Source: Candidatus Magnetocorallium paracelense (lineage in GTDB: Bacteria > Nitrospirota > Thermodesulfovibrionia > Thermodesulfovibrionales > Magnetobacteriaceae). From it: a DNA stretch of 45,611 bases. Made by a program: the position numbers and the translations under genes. This document shows positions 16,565 to 25,588 of the stretch, piece after piece. The notes below the pieces were generated by a model that ran no database searches, was not told the origin of the DNA, and saw only the letters and a program-made list of their open reading frames with translations. How positions within the stretch are numbered: the stretch's first letter is position 1; the number at the start of each line of letters is the position of its first letter. The stretch is from positions 1-45,611 of the forward strand of contig JAREWP010000014.1 in assembly GCA_029001845.1 (NCBI GenBank), in the 5' to 3' direction.

Positions 16565-16863
16565 GTTATATTAATCACTATTCAGTTATAAGACATCAGG
16601 CATAAAAAATCCAACCTTATGTCTTACGCCTGTTGCCTTATGCCTACCCGGTTCGCTGTATATAACAACGTGTCGATGTCGTAGTAATACTAAAATACCA
16701 TATGTCATGTATATAGTCAATTCGTCTTGTTAAAAAGCGAAGCAATTTGTAACAGGGTATTGCATTTTCAATATAGTTGCATTGTGCAGTTATTTAGTAA
16801 TACAATTTAAGCCAATGGCCCTTTTTTCACCGTGAAAATTTCCTCAGAGGACTTATCTTTCGT

Positions 16864-18195
16864 ATGCGTTGCCCTAAGTGCGGACATAATTTAAAAAAAT
16901 TTGTATCTCCCTGCCCGGCCTGTGGAGTTAAATTAAAGATCAAAAAAACCACTCAAAGGCCAACTGACAGTAAATCGATTAAGAAGCAGACTCCATCTGA
17001 GAAAGGAGAATTACCTGCCAATAAGAAAAAGAGTGATAAAACGCAGGCAAAACCTTCTATTGACGACAGGTTCGCCAAGCAAAAAAATGATACAACCCGG
17101 AAGAAAACTCCAATTAACAAAGATAAAGGGACATCAAAAACAGTCGCCCCGCCCCCCCCTACACCGGCGCCGGAAAAACCACTTGAAACTCCATCGAAAG
17201 CAGTCATTCCGACTATTCCCGAAAAGCAGGAATCCACGACAATATCGGAAAGGAAGGAGGTTTCTTTTTTAAAAAAAACACCGGAAGAAGTCAAAGAACC
17301 GGAGAAAACAAAATGGTATGACTACGGAAAGGGGTCTATTGCACTCTTTTTATTTCTTATCATTCCCCCTGTCGGAATTTTTCCCCTCCTAATGACGAAA
17401 AGACTATCTTTTAAGCTGAAACTCTTCCCTTTGCTTATTGTTCCTCTATTATGGTTTATAATTTTTCTTCCTGTCGCTGACGGGTATGACGATAGGGAAG
17501 CCGGTATCGGCAGAGAGGACACAGATCGTCTAAAGGAGGAATTCAGTACTGAAAAAATAATGCTTCTCGATGGCCTTGACCTTAAAGACGGCAGAGGAAA
17601 CGAAATAAACAGTCCTGATATCATAAAAATCGTATACACCGAGATAAGGCGGAGATTAATGAGAACAGGGGCGTATACAGACATTTTTAAGGGGGAAATG
17701 ATCTTTAAGACAATACCTGAGATCAGAGGAGTTAAGGTGCAGTCCCTATGCGAGACATCGACACTCTTTCTCAGCCTTCAACTCCTTAGAAGCCTCAGGC
17801 ATAACGATGTTATTCAGAGCGCCGGCGCAAAGGAAATATTCAATGCCCGTTTATGCAGAAAGCATCACTTGGGAGCCCTCTCTTTTATTGAACCATCAAC
17901 TCCTGTGGTAGTAGATCGTGAAACTGCCGTAAAAGTGACGATTGGAGAGCCCATAAAACTGTACCCCGAGATTTTTCCTGAAAATTTAAAAAACGCCTCT
18001 CCCGATAAATACGTCAGAATCGGTTACGATTACTTCGGATACAACAGACTGCAATATAAGTTTTATCTTGAAAAAGAATGCGAAAGGTGTGACATGAAAA
18101 TCGTCTCTGTTACAATACCGAAAAACTTCTCTTTAAATTATAGATTTTGGAGAGAAAACTATTGGATAGATAACAATAGTTTGCGAAATGAGTGA
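16864..18195 (+). CDS. zinc-ribbon membrane protein of unknown function
   Basis: A 443-aa protein that I cannot assign to a named family. It starts with a zinc ribbon (Cys3-x2-Cys6 and Cys17-x2-Cys20), then a long low-complexity Lys/Pro/Thr linker (about 25-140, with APPPPTPAPEKP), then two hydrophobic helices (about 158-175 and 184-202) that span the membrane, and a soluble 230-aa C-terminal domain. A C-terminal CERC (Cys-x-x-Cys) is present. The plan resembles a cytoplasmic sensor head joined to a periplasmic domain, but that is inference. It is flanked by family B elements in direct orientation (B1 and B2). Confidence 0.7.
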   Translation: MRCPKCGHNLKKFVSPCPACGVKLKIKKTTQRPTDSKSIKKQTPSEKGELPANKKKSDKTQAKPSIDDRFAKQKNDTTRKKTPINKDKGTSKTVAPPPPTPAPEKPLETPSKAVIPTIPEKQESTTISERKEVSFLKKTPEEVKEPEKTKWYDYGKGSIALFLFLIIPPVGIFPLLMTKRLSFKLKLFPLLIVPLLWFIIFLPVADGYDDREAGIGREDTDRLKEEFSTEKIMLLDGLDLKDGRGNEINSPDIIKIVYTEIRRRLMRTGAYTDIFKGEMIFKTIPEIRGVKVQSLCETSTLFLSLQLLRSLRHNDVIQSAGAKEIFNARLCRKHHLGALSFIEPSTPVVVDRETAVKVTIGEPIKLYPEIFPENLKNASPDKYVRIGYDYFGYNRLQYKFYLEKECERCDMKIVSVTIPKNFSLNYRFWRENYWIDNNSLRNE

Positions 18196-18252
18196 TCTGA
18201 TTGTGAAAACTCATCGTAATAGGTAATAATAAAGAGTTTACAGTTATTAAAC

Positions 18253-18412
18253 TAAGAACAGCAGTCAGCTATCAGCGGTCGGCCTTCAGCTAAGAAAAGA
18301 ATTGATGTTATGCCAATAATAAGCTTCACCTTACGGGTGAATCTGTTTTGAACCATAAAGTGCTGCAATTTAAGAGCTGGCAGCTAATGGCTGACAGCTA
18401 AATGCTGTTTTT
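18253..18412. repeat. family B element, copy B2
   Basis: A 160-bp copy in the same orientation as B1, with AACAGCAGTCAGCTATCAGC at the left, CCAATAATAAGCTTCACC inside and AATGCTGTTTTTAGC at the right. It begins 57 bp after the stop of the zinc-ribbon gene. The following 18430-18530 stretch has near-repeated words (CCGTCAACTGTA, twice). The region 18196-18537 holds no gene. Confidence 0.9.
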
Positions 18413-18537
18413 AGCTTAGATTGACAAGAGTCGATAGAAGAGGGTATTAGCAGTTTAAAGCTGCTCAGGTGTACACATTTTTTACCGTAACCCGTCAACT
18501 GTAAACCGTAAACCGTCAACTGTATAAGGAGATTTGT

Positions 18538-18960
18538 ATGGAAAAATATAAGCTTTTACTGCATGTCAATGAACTAAGGAGATGGGATATGGCCTTTGGA
18601 AATATGAGAAAACTTATCGCAGATGTTGGTGAGAACGCCGTTGATATCGTTGTACTGGCCAATGGCCCTGCTGTTACTGCCTTCACTGAAAAGCAGATGC
18701 TGGCGGACATGCGCGACCTGGCTATTAAGGGAGTCAACTTTCTTGCATGCAGAAATTCCATTAAAGAGCTCTGTCCCGGAGGTGAAGTTTGTATGCTCGA
18801 TGACCCTTCCTCAAACGTATGCATAAATAAGAAGGGTTTTGTTTTCAAAGACGTCTGTATGGCGGAAGAGTCATTGTCGCCATTTATCAAAGTGGTCCCT
18901 ACGGGAATCACCGAGATTGTAAGGAGACAGTCTGAGGGATACGCATATGTTAAGCCCTGA
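18538..18960 (+). CDS. DsrE-family protein
   Basis: A 140-aa protein with a DsrE/YchN-like fold pattern: LLHVNELRRWDMAFGNMRKLI, then VDIVVLANGPAVTAFTE, then GVNFLACRNSIKEL. Cys72 (LACRN) lies at the position of the conserved cysteine used by this sulfur-relay and thiol-binding family. The insertion with further cysteines (CPGGEVCMLDD...NVCIN) and an end VPTGITEIVRRQSEGYAYVKP are typical of its cytoplasmic single-domain members. AAGGAG lies seven bases before the ATG. It stands alone; a role in sulfur metabolism is family inference. A second, exported DsrE-like gene is at 44583. Confidence 0.85.
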   Translation: MEKYKLLLHVNELRRWDMAFGNMRKLIADVGENAVDIVVLANGPAVTAFTEKQMLADMRDLAIKGVNFLACRNSIKELCPGGEVCMLDDPSSNVCINKKGFVFKDVCMAEESLSPFIKVVPTGITEIVRRQSEGYAYVKP

Positions 18961-19019
18961 GGGGAGCGGCCATAGGTAAAAGGAATTTGTAGTGCTTCTG
19001 CTATACTCTATATTGTTTA

Positions 19020-19119
19020 TCACACAAAGGCGCAAAGACACAAAGTAGGAATAAAAAAGGTTTGATTAACTATGACTACAATGAAATATGGAACTTTGCG
19101 TCTCTGTGTCTTTGTGTGA
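19020..19119. repeat. inverted repeat between convergent genes
   Basis: The 26-base arms (19020-19045 and 19094-19119) match at 22 positions; the left reads TCACACAAAGGCGCAAAGAC and onwards. They lie between the DsrE stop (18960) and the nagZ stop (19179). The purine-rich CACAAAG words resemble a common spacer repeat of environmental genomes. It may terminate both transcripts but has no U-run, so this is only a possibility. Confidence 0.75.
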
Positions 19120-19178
19120 GTTCCGTTTTTTTGCAATAATGTGAACTGTTTTCCTGTTTTTTCACATGGGAAATAGTT

Positions 19179-20675
19179 CTATTGAAATACTTTGACAGGA
19201 AGTGTCCCTTTAAAACCGATATCTCCCTTAAGGCATCTTAGTACAGCCTTTTGCGCCTGCCCTGTGGCTTCAAAAGCAGCTATCATGTAATCCGCTCTTT
19301 CTGTAAACCCAAGCATATAGGGGCTTCCAAAAGAAATTACTATTGACGTTGACATCTTATCTAAAATCTTCTCTAACCGGCTTCTCTCAGCCCCGGCTAT
19401 TCCGGAATCGCCTTTCCAGGGTACGACTGAGGAGAACAAGGCAATTACAAGGCTTCCGGTGGAAGCGTTGTTTTCCAGGTCTTCAAAAGTACGAATATTT
19501 CCAAAAGATTCTTTCAGAGGCGAATAACGACAAAAGCTTTCTTCTCCAACAAAGAGCAGATCGAAGTTTTTACAGTCGATCGGCTTAAAAGGTTTATCTC
19601 CTTTTGTTATAAGAACGATCGATTTCTCTGAGATATCTTCCGATATTTTCAGATGTTTCGTAAAATCCACGACATCTTTTGTCAGGTTCGGTTTACTTTG
19701 TTTGACAGATAATATGCGGTTGTAGGCGATGTCTATTGTCTCTTCGTCGATTCTGCCGTTTTTCAAAGCTGATTCAAGGGAATTTACCGTTCTGTCCGGA
19801 TCGACTGGATGGAGCAATATATCTGCGCCTGCTTCCATGCATTTTACATCAATGTTCTCTATATTGTCCAAAGCATTCATATTCAACGCATCGGTCAGTA
19901 TCAGCCCTTTAAACCCCAAATCGTTCCTGAGTATATCTGTCGTGATTGTTTTTGAAAGAGAAGCAGGGCGGAAATCTATCTCAGGCGCCAGTAAATGACC
20001 GGTCATGATGCTGCTTACGCCTGATTCCAGAGCTTTTATAAAGGGAATCATATCTAAGGCGCGGAGCTCGCTAAGGTTCTTTCTCAGTTCCGGCAGTTCG
20101 ATATGAGAATCGACGGATGTGCTTCCATGTCCGGGGAAGTGTTTGGCGCAGGTAATAAACCCTCTGTCCTCAAGATTTTTTATAAATTGAGACGTAAAGA
20201 TAGCAACGCGTTTAGGGTCGTCAGAGAACGACCTTGTGCAGATAATAGGATTATCGGGATTTGTATTTGTGTCTGCAACAGGCAGCAACGGCATGTTTAT
20301 GCCGGCATCCGCTGCTTCCGAGGCCAAAACGTTCAAAAAATCGTCGATTAACTTAAGATTACAATCGTATTTAAATCCTACAGCCGAGGAAAGGGCCATT
20401 TGGCATGGTAAAGCAGTATAATCATCAATTTGCTGGCCAACGCCTCTTTCTATGTCAGAGGCAATAAACAGTGGTATGTCGGCTTTTGACCGAAGCACTT
20501 TGATAAAGGGCTTTAACTCGCAGGCAGCGCCACCGAAAAAGATAAAACCGCCGATGCCACTGTCTATATGTTCGAATATCTTATCTCTGTACTCAGCATT
20601 GACTGCCATGGGCCCGTCAATTCTTCGGATTATCAGCTGGTACAGTTTCCTGTTCAGTTCGTCCCGATAAGACAT
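19179..20675 (-). CDS. nagZ: glycoside hydrolase family 3, beta-N-acetylhexosaminidase (NagZ-like)
   Basis: A 498-aa GH3 protein. It has the TIM-barrel motifs FIASDIERGVGQ, KHFPGHGSTSVDSHIELP with the NagZ-type general acid/base His of the Asp-His dyad, IMTGHLLAPEID and the nucleophile Asp in LILTDALNMNALDN. The extra C-terminal 160 residues form a second alpha/beta domain, longer than minimal NagZ (about 340 aa) and like the two-domain Bacillus type. It should cleave GlcNAc from anhydro-muropeptides in cell wall recycling. No lipobox or signal is seen, so a cytosolic place is likely. It starts 16 bp after the small ribosomal protein gene. Confidence 0.88.
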   Translation of the reverse strand: MSYRDELNRKLYQLIIRRIDGPMAVNAEYRDKIFEHIDSGIGGFIFFGGAACELKPFIKVLRSKADIPLFIASDIERGVGQQIDDYTALPCQMALSSAVGFKYDCNLKLIDDFLNVLASEAADAGINMPLLPVADTNTNPDNPIICTRSFSDDPKRVAIFTSQFIKNLEDRGFITCAKHFPGHGSTSVDSHIELPELRKNLSELRALDMIPFIKALESGVSSIMTGHLLAPEIDFRPASLSKTITTDILRNDLGFKGLILTDALNMNALDNIENIDVKCMEAGADILLHPVDPDRTVNSLESALKNGRIDEETIDIAYNRILSVKQSKPNLTKDVVDFTKHLKISEDISEKSIVLITKGDKPFKPIDCKNFDLLFVGEESFCRYSPLKESFGNIRTFEDLENNASTGSLVIALFSSVVPWKGDSGIAGAERSRLEKILDKMSTSIVISFGSPYMLGFTERADYMIAAFEATGQAQKAVLRCLKGDIGFKGTLPVKVFQ

Positions 20676-20691
20676 GAATATGCGATTTTAG

Positions 20692-20787
20692 TTATCTTCT
20701 TCTTCTCTGAAATTTAGTTTTTCTTCTCAGTTTTCTGTGTTTGTGTTTGGACATCTTTTTTTTACGCCATTTTTTGACATTTCCCAC
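20692..20787 (-). CDS. 31-aa AURKAIP1/COX24-domain small ribosomal protein
   Basis: A very small basic protein read directly from the minus strand: it starts with GTG at 20787, has 31 residues with MSKHKHRKLRRKTKFQRRRR at its end, and stops with TAA at 20692-20694. An almost perfect Shine-Dalgarno (AGAAGGAGGTGA) precedes the GTG. The SKHKHRKLRRKTxxQRRR pattern is that of bacterial AURKAIP1/COX24-domain proteins, which associate with the small ribosomal subunit. Such genes are commonly missed by gene callers. It is 16 bp upstream of nagZ and likely co-transcribed. Confidence 0.85.
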   Translation of the reverse strand: MGNVKKWRKKKMSKHKHRKLRRKTKFQRRRR

Positions 20788-20819
20788 TCAATCACCTCCT
20801 TCTATATGTTTTTCAAGGC

Positions 20820-21027
20820 TAAGGGTCAAGTCAGCAATAAGTTGTGATTTAAAGGTTACACATTGACATCATTACTGAATCAAGTTCAGCACAGGCTTCG
20901 ATCAAATCTCAATCGCAAAATCCTCAACGTAACTCTGCTACGCCTGCGGTTTTGCTCAATCGGTTTAACCAAATCTAATGCCAATCTGTCACTTTAAATT
21001 TACAACTTATTTCTGACCTGACCCTAA
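20820..21027. repeat. family A palindromic element, copy A2
   Basis: A 208-bp element with 25-bp inverted ends (AAGGGTCAAGTCAGCAATAA... at the left; complement with three changes at the right, ending near 21027). The core at about 20910-20962 matches A1 and A3 except in the apical stem, where CATA/TATG is CGTA/TACG. It lies 33 bp upstream of the 31-aa ribosomal protein gene and 326 bp after the kinase stop. Confidence 0.9.
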
Positions 21028-21353
21028 GGACAATCTGTTTCCGTTAACATACAGGCTTCGCCGTTTTTAACGATGCCTGTATGTTGAATCTTATTATATT
21101 ACGGATGTATTTACTTTGCTTGAAGCTTATAAGACAAGGAAAAGCCATCCTGAGGAGTTCTAAATAATCTATGAGATTATCATAACCGGTCAAAACATGT
21201 CAATTGCATGTTATTATTAACTCAATTTTTGTTTAACAGGATTACAGTAAAAATTTATTGAATCAGTGGCTTAGCTTAAACAGCTTGCAGGAGAGTCTGG
21301 TGAACTTAGTGTATTTTATCCCACCCAGCCGGGGGTGGACTATTACATTCGTA
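21028..21353. other. gene-free stretch with a hairpin
   Basis: No gene is seen. An 11-bp perfect stem (AACATACAGGC at 21046-21056 and complement at 21075-21085) encloses 18 bases. A GC-rich short stem (CCACCC with GGGTGG) lies near 21322-21340, just after the kinase stop on the minus strand. Neither is followed by a clear T-run. Confidence 0.6.
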
Positions 21354-23009
21354 TTAGATTAAAGGTGGGGATTCTTGATCAGCAACTTTCAGCTCTATAA
21401 TAAACACGGAATTGTCGTCTCTGTTTTTGGTGTAGAGTTTTCCTTCCATATTTCTCTCTATTATCATTTTGGACATATATAATCCGATGCCCGTACCTTT
21501 GGAAGGGCCTTTTGTAGTAAAATAGGGTTCAAAGACCTTATCCAATATTTCATCTGGAATGGCGCCGGCATTATCACTTATGGAAATGAATATTATGTCG
21601 TCACCGTTAGTAAGGTTAATAGTTATCTCGCCTCCGTTATATCCTGCATCATATCCAAGATTCCCCTTTTCTCTCGCTTCCATAATCGCATCCATTGCGT
21701 TTTTAATAATATTTATTACAACTTGTTTAAACTCATTTTCATATCCCCAAATCGACTTATCCCCTTTTAAGTCGTTATCGAATCTGACAGTAATATAGTT
21801 GTCCTTTATCTGCGCCGAGAGAAGATATAGTACTTCATTGATGGTCTTTGCGGCATCGAAGGCGTTTTTCTCTTTTGAAGGTTTAAAGAAGTTCCTGAAG
21901 TCGTCTATTGTCTTAGACATATAATCGATTTGAAACAGTGATTTATCGACAACCTGATCGATAAATCCCTTTGTAAGTTCTTTGTAAAGATAAGCATCCT
22001 TTATACTCTGTATAATCAGACCGAGTGCATTTAATGGTTGTCTCCATTGATGGGCTATGGCGCCTATCATCTCTCCCATGGAAGCGAGCCTGGATTGCTG
22101 TATAAGAATGTGCTCTTTTAATCTTCGCCTTTCAACCTCTTTTTTTACTCTGTCCTCGAGCGTACAGTTTAGTGCAAAAAGTTTTCTCTCCGCTCTCTTG
22201 CGTTGGGTTATATCATGCATCTTTACAAACTTGGAGATACTTCCGTCCATGTTTTTTATGGCAGTATTGAATATATCGTAGGTCTTATTTGTCTTTGGCC
22301 GATACCACTCTTTTTGAACTGTCTTGCCCTTAAATATCTCTTCATTCTCGCACCACGGGCAGGGATTATCCCTGTTATGAATGTATTCGTAGCACTTACT
22401 GTTATCTACAGGTCCGAAGTTTTTTACTGAAGCCGGATTAATATACGTTATTGAGTAGTCTTTCCCGACAATATAGGCGACGTCATCCATTGCATCCATT
22501 ATATTTTTCAGCTTATCCTGCTCAACAATAAGGTTTTTTTCCGCAACGATTCTGTCCGTTATTTCCGTGGCGTTAATAGTTGCACTGTCTACTTTGTTGT
22601 TTATTTTTATTGGTCCAATATATGTTTGATACCAGCGTACAGAGCCGTTTATAGATATTCTCAGCTCGGCGTTGTCACTGTTTTCTCTTAAAAAAACACC
22701 TTCAATAACTTTTTTAGCGGCATCGATATTTTCATGATCCATAAAGTCATAAATTGATTTACCAACCAGATTATTTACTTTAAGGTTTGCAATGCCGCGG
22801 TTAATGTACTTGATTATTCCGTTTTCGTCGATTATCGAGATAAAATCGGGAGCGCTTTCCACAATCGAGCGCCATCTTTCCTTTACCTCTACTAATTCAC
22901 TCTCTGCTCCGTTAAGTTTTGATTGTAAGAGAGATGACTTGGAGTTAAAATTACTTTTTGTAATGTTATTAAAAATGTTGTTTTTGTCTGTTGGTTCATT
23001 TTCAAGCAT
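21354..23009 (-). CDS. PAS-PAS sensor histidine kinase (HPK4-like)
   Basis: A 551-aa soluble kinase without transmembrane segments. PAS1 covers about 45-155 and PAS2 about 165-275; PAS2 has a CPWC pair at 217-220, a possible redox or metal site. A short coiled coil leads to the H-box AHQWRQPLN with phosphorylatable His320, then the N-box NIIKNAMDAI, G1 DNAGAI, F-box FEPYFTT and G2 GTGIGLYMS. The G1 box DNAGA differs from the usual DNGGG. It is transcribed away from the receiver-GGDEF gene at 23362, with a 352-bp intergenic region. Its cognate regulator is unknown; the neighbouring receivers are candidates. Confidence 0.9.
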   Translation of the reverse strand: MLENEPTDKNNIFNNITKSNFNSKSSLLQSKLNGAESELVEVKERWRSIVESAPDFISIIDENGIIKYINRGIANLKVNNLVGKSIYDFMDHENIDAAKKVIEGVFLRENSDNAELRISINGSVRWYQTYIGPIKINNKVDSATINATEITDRIVAEKNLIVEQDKLKNIMDAMDDVAYIVGKDYSITYINPASVKNFGPVDNSKCYEYIHNRDNPCPWCENEEIFKGKTVQKEWYRPKTNKTYDIFNTAIKNMDGSISKFVKMHDITQRKRAERKLFALNCTLEDRVKKEVERRRLKEHILIQQSRLASMGEMIGAIAHQWRQPLNALGLIIQSIKDAYLYKELTKGFIDQVVDKSLFQIDYMSKTIDDFRNFFKPSKEKNAFDAAKTINEVLYLLSAQIKDNYITVRFDNDLKGDKSIWGYENEFKQVVINIIKNAMDAIMEAREKGNLGYDAGYNGGEITINLTNGDDIIFISISDNAGAIPDEILDKVFEPYFTTKGPSKGTGIGLYMSKMIIERNMEGKLYTKNRDDNSVFIIELKVADQESPPLI

Positions 23010-23361
23010 CCTTTAGAATAATGATAATCAAAGGAAAGATCAAGTGAAATTTTATTTACTTTAAAAAATAAACAGTAAAGAATTCTTGACGTATATACGT
23101 AATATCTCGATAAGCTGATGCAGACAACCCTTTTAAAGATAATTTTTGAAGGGGGAATTAGGGTGAAGGTTAAAGAAACTTCTAAGGGTAAAGAGTAATC
23201 AACTAACTCCTGCTATTATCTAAGAACATTTTACTTGTTCTGCTAATGTAATATATTTTATATTGTAATAAGCCGGGATTATATGGTGAAAGCTGATGTC
23301 AAAAGTACAATTACATCGTAAAAAACCGTATGTTCCGCGATTATGAATTATAATAAACATT
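23010..23361. other. divergent intergenic region
   Basis: No gene is seen. This should carry the promoters of the 21354 kinase and the 23362 GGDEF protein. TTGACG occurs near 23084 and is followed by a TATATACGTA palindrome-like run. The 20-bp word GTAATATCTCGATAAGCTGA at 23099-23118 is shared with 4599-4618. Confidence 0.5.
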
Positions 23362-25566
23362 ATGTTTAATAACAGGATTTTGATAATAGACGATGAAGAA
23401 ATAGTCAGGGATTCCATCCAAAGGACTTTGAGGAAGTATGATTATGAACTCTTTTTTGCGGAAAACGGCTTGAAAGGTCTTGAAATATTTAGAAAAGTGG
23501 AGCCTGTCCTTATTATTCTTGACCTGAAAATGCCTGTTATGGATGGATTCGGTTTTCTAAAAGAAATACAACCTTCTCCTGCTGATCCCTATGCCGTGCT
23601 TGTATTAACAGGGCACGGTTCAGACAAAGATACAGAGAGATGTTTCGATCTTGGTATTTCCTCTTTTCTCAGGAAGCCCTTTAACATCTATGAGTTAAAA
23701 GGAACTGTAAAACAGACAATAGCTCTGAAAAAGGCGGAAGCAGAGCTTAGTAAATATTGTCACTCCCTTGAAAGCAAGGTTGAGGAGCGTACATCCAGGT
23801 TGAGCGCCTTAAATAAGCAGTTATCTCTTGAAATCGAAGAGCGAAAGCGAGTTGATAAAGAGCTTATCAGGAGTTTTGATTTGCAAAGGACTATCAATTC
23901 GATTTTGGAATTATCCCTTGAGGATATTTCATTGAGTCAGTTGCTGGAAACGGTTTTACACAGACTTTTGGAACTGCCCGGCTTTTCCCATGAAAGCAGG
24001 GGGGCTGTTTTTTTGGTTGAAGATGCGCCGGATCGATTGATTATGAAGGCTCAAAAAGGGATGAGCGAAGAATCAATCGAAAAGTGCAGGGATGTTCCCT
24101 TTGGTAAGTGTCTTTGCGGAAAGGCTGCTGCTTCAGGGAGACAGCTTTTTTCCGATTGTATTACGGAGCTTCATGAGATAAAGGAAAGCGATCCCCATCC
24201 CCACGGGCACTATTGCATACCAATTATTTCCGATGGTGCGGTTTTGGGTCTGATAAATATAACTTTACAAGAGGGGGCCGTGAGAGAACGCCTGGAAGAG
24301 GGGTTTCTCGATTCCGTTTCAAGAGCTGTTGCCGGCGTGATACTTCGTAAAAGAGTTGAAGAAGCTCTTAAACTGAGTGAGGAAAATTTTCAGGCCATTG
24401 TGGACAGGAATACAGACGGTATAATCATTATAAATGATGACGGTGTCGTCCAATATTCCAATCCTGTTGTTAAGAAACTCTTTGGGAAAAAAGCAGAGAT
24501 TGTTGAGGGAGTTGTCTTTGGTTTTCCCATTGTGAACGAAAAAAAAACAGAAGTAGATATCATAAGAACGAATGGTGAAATAGGGATTGCAGAGATGAGT
24601 GTCTCTACAACAAGATGGTGGAGTAAGCCGGCGAAACTTGTTACACTTCACGATGTTACCGAACGAAAGATGGCTGAAAAAAAGTTAGAGCTTGCAGCGA
24701 AAATTTCTGAAAATATTTTGGAAGGTGTCGTTGTAACCGATATCGAGGGTAATATTCAAATGATAAATCCCTCTTTTGAAACCATAACAGGTTATTCCAT
24801 AGCAGAGGTCTCAGGAAAGACCTTGAGCATACTGAAATCGGGCAGGCACGATCCTGCTTTTTATAATGAGATGTGGGATGCCCTCAAAGTCCATGGTAAG
24901 TGGCAGGGAGAGATATGGAACAGGCATAAAAACGGTGTAACCTATGCGGAATGGCTCAGTATTACAGCAATAAAAGACGAAAGGGGCCTTACAACTCATT
25001 ATGTGGGGATCTTTTCCGACATTACGGAAAGAAAATTGACTGAAGAGAGGTTCCGATATTATGCATATACGGATATCCTTACAGGACTGGCCAACAGGCT
25101 TCTATTTAAGGATCGCCTGGAACAGGCTCTTTCCCATGCAGAGAGAAACAACCGATCTATTGCACTAATGTTTCTGGACCTCGATAATTTTAAACATGTC
25201 AACGATACGGCAGGTCATGATACGGGCGATCTTTTACTAAAAGAGGTTGCTTTTCGATTAAAGAGAGTTGTACGCAAAACCGACACAGTAGCCAGAATGG
25301 GTGGAGATGAATTTACAATCATACTTTTCGATTTAGATGAACCGGAGGATTCGGCCGGTATTGCACAAAAAATTCTTTCATTCATGAATCAACCTTTTAT
25401 TTTAAAAGGAAAAGAATACGCCATTGGCGCCAGCCTTGGAATCAGTATATACCCGGTCGATGGCGGGGAGCCTGATATTCTCATAAAAAATGCAGACCTT
25501 GCTCTGTATCAGGCAAAGGAAAACGGTAAAAATCATTTTCGTTTTTATACAACATTTATGAACTAA
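23362..25566 (+). CDS. receiver-GAF-PAS-PAS-GGDEF diguanylate cyclase
   Basis: A 734-aa soluble response regulator. The receiver (1-125) has acidic Asp10/Asp11 and phosphoacceptor Asp54 (LDLKMPVMDG). A coiled linker leads to a GAF domain (about 185-330) with GKCLCGKAAASGR, a cysteine-bearing loop found in redox- or metal-responsive GAFs. Two PAS domains follow (about 340-432 and 445-558), then the GGDEF domain (565-734) with an intact GGDEF at 647-651 and the RxxD inhibitory site RKTD (638-641) five residues before it. It should make c-di-GMP with product inhibition. There is no EAL domain. No Shine-Dalgarno is clear before the ATG. The next kinase starts 22 bp downstream. Confidence 0.93.
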   Translation: MFNNRILIIDDEEIVRDSIQRTLRKYDYELFFAENGLKGLEIFRKVEPVLIILDLKMPVMDGFGFLKEIQPSPADPYAVLVLTGHGSDKDTERCFDLGISSFLRKPFNIYELKGTVKQTIALKKAEAELSKYCHSLESKVEERTSRLSALNKQLSLEIEERKRVDKELIRSFDLQRTINSILELSLEDISLSQLLETVLHRLLELPGFSHESRGAVFLVEDAPDRLIMKAQKGMSEESIEKCRDVPFGKCLCGKAAASGRQLFSDCITELHEIKESDPHPHGHYCIPIISDGAVLGLINITLQEGAVRERLEEGFLDSVSRAVAGVILRKRVEEALKLSEENFQAIVDRNTDGIIIINDDGVVQYSNPVVKKLFGKKAEIVEGVVFGFPIVNEKKTEVDIIRTNGEIGIAEMSVSTTRWWSKPAKLVTLHDVTERKMAEKKLELAAKISENILEGVVVTDIEGNIQMINPSFETITGYSIAEVSGKTLSILKSGRHDPAFYNEMWDALKVHGKWQGEIWNRHKNGVTYAEWLSITAIKDERGLTTHYVGIFSDITERKLTEERFRYYAYTDILTGLANRLLFKDRLEQALSHAERNNRSIALMFLDLDNFKHVNDTAGHDTGDLLLKEVAFRLKRVVRKTDTVARMGGDEFTIILFDLDEPEDSAGIAQKILSFMNQPFILKGKEYAIGASLGISIYPVDGGEPDILIKNADLALYQAKENGKNHFRFYTTFMN

Positions 25567-25588
25567 TGAGGAGCGGAGGACTCAGGCC

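Noticed and set aside
16279-16863. CRISPR-like array from the repeated short words
   Set aside because: Words are family B ends and irregular echoes without constant spacing or spacers; no cas gene is in the window.
21321-21340. Rho-independent terminator after the 21354 kinase
   Set aside because: A GC stem is present but no T-run follows on the minus strand.
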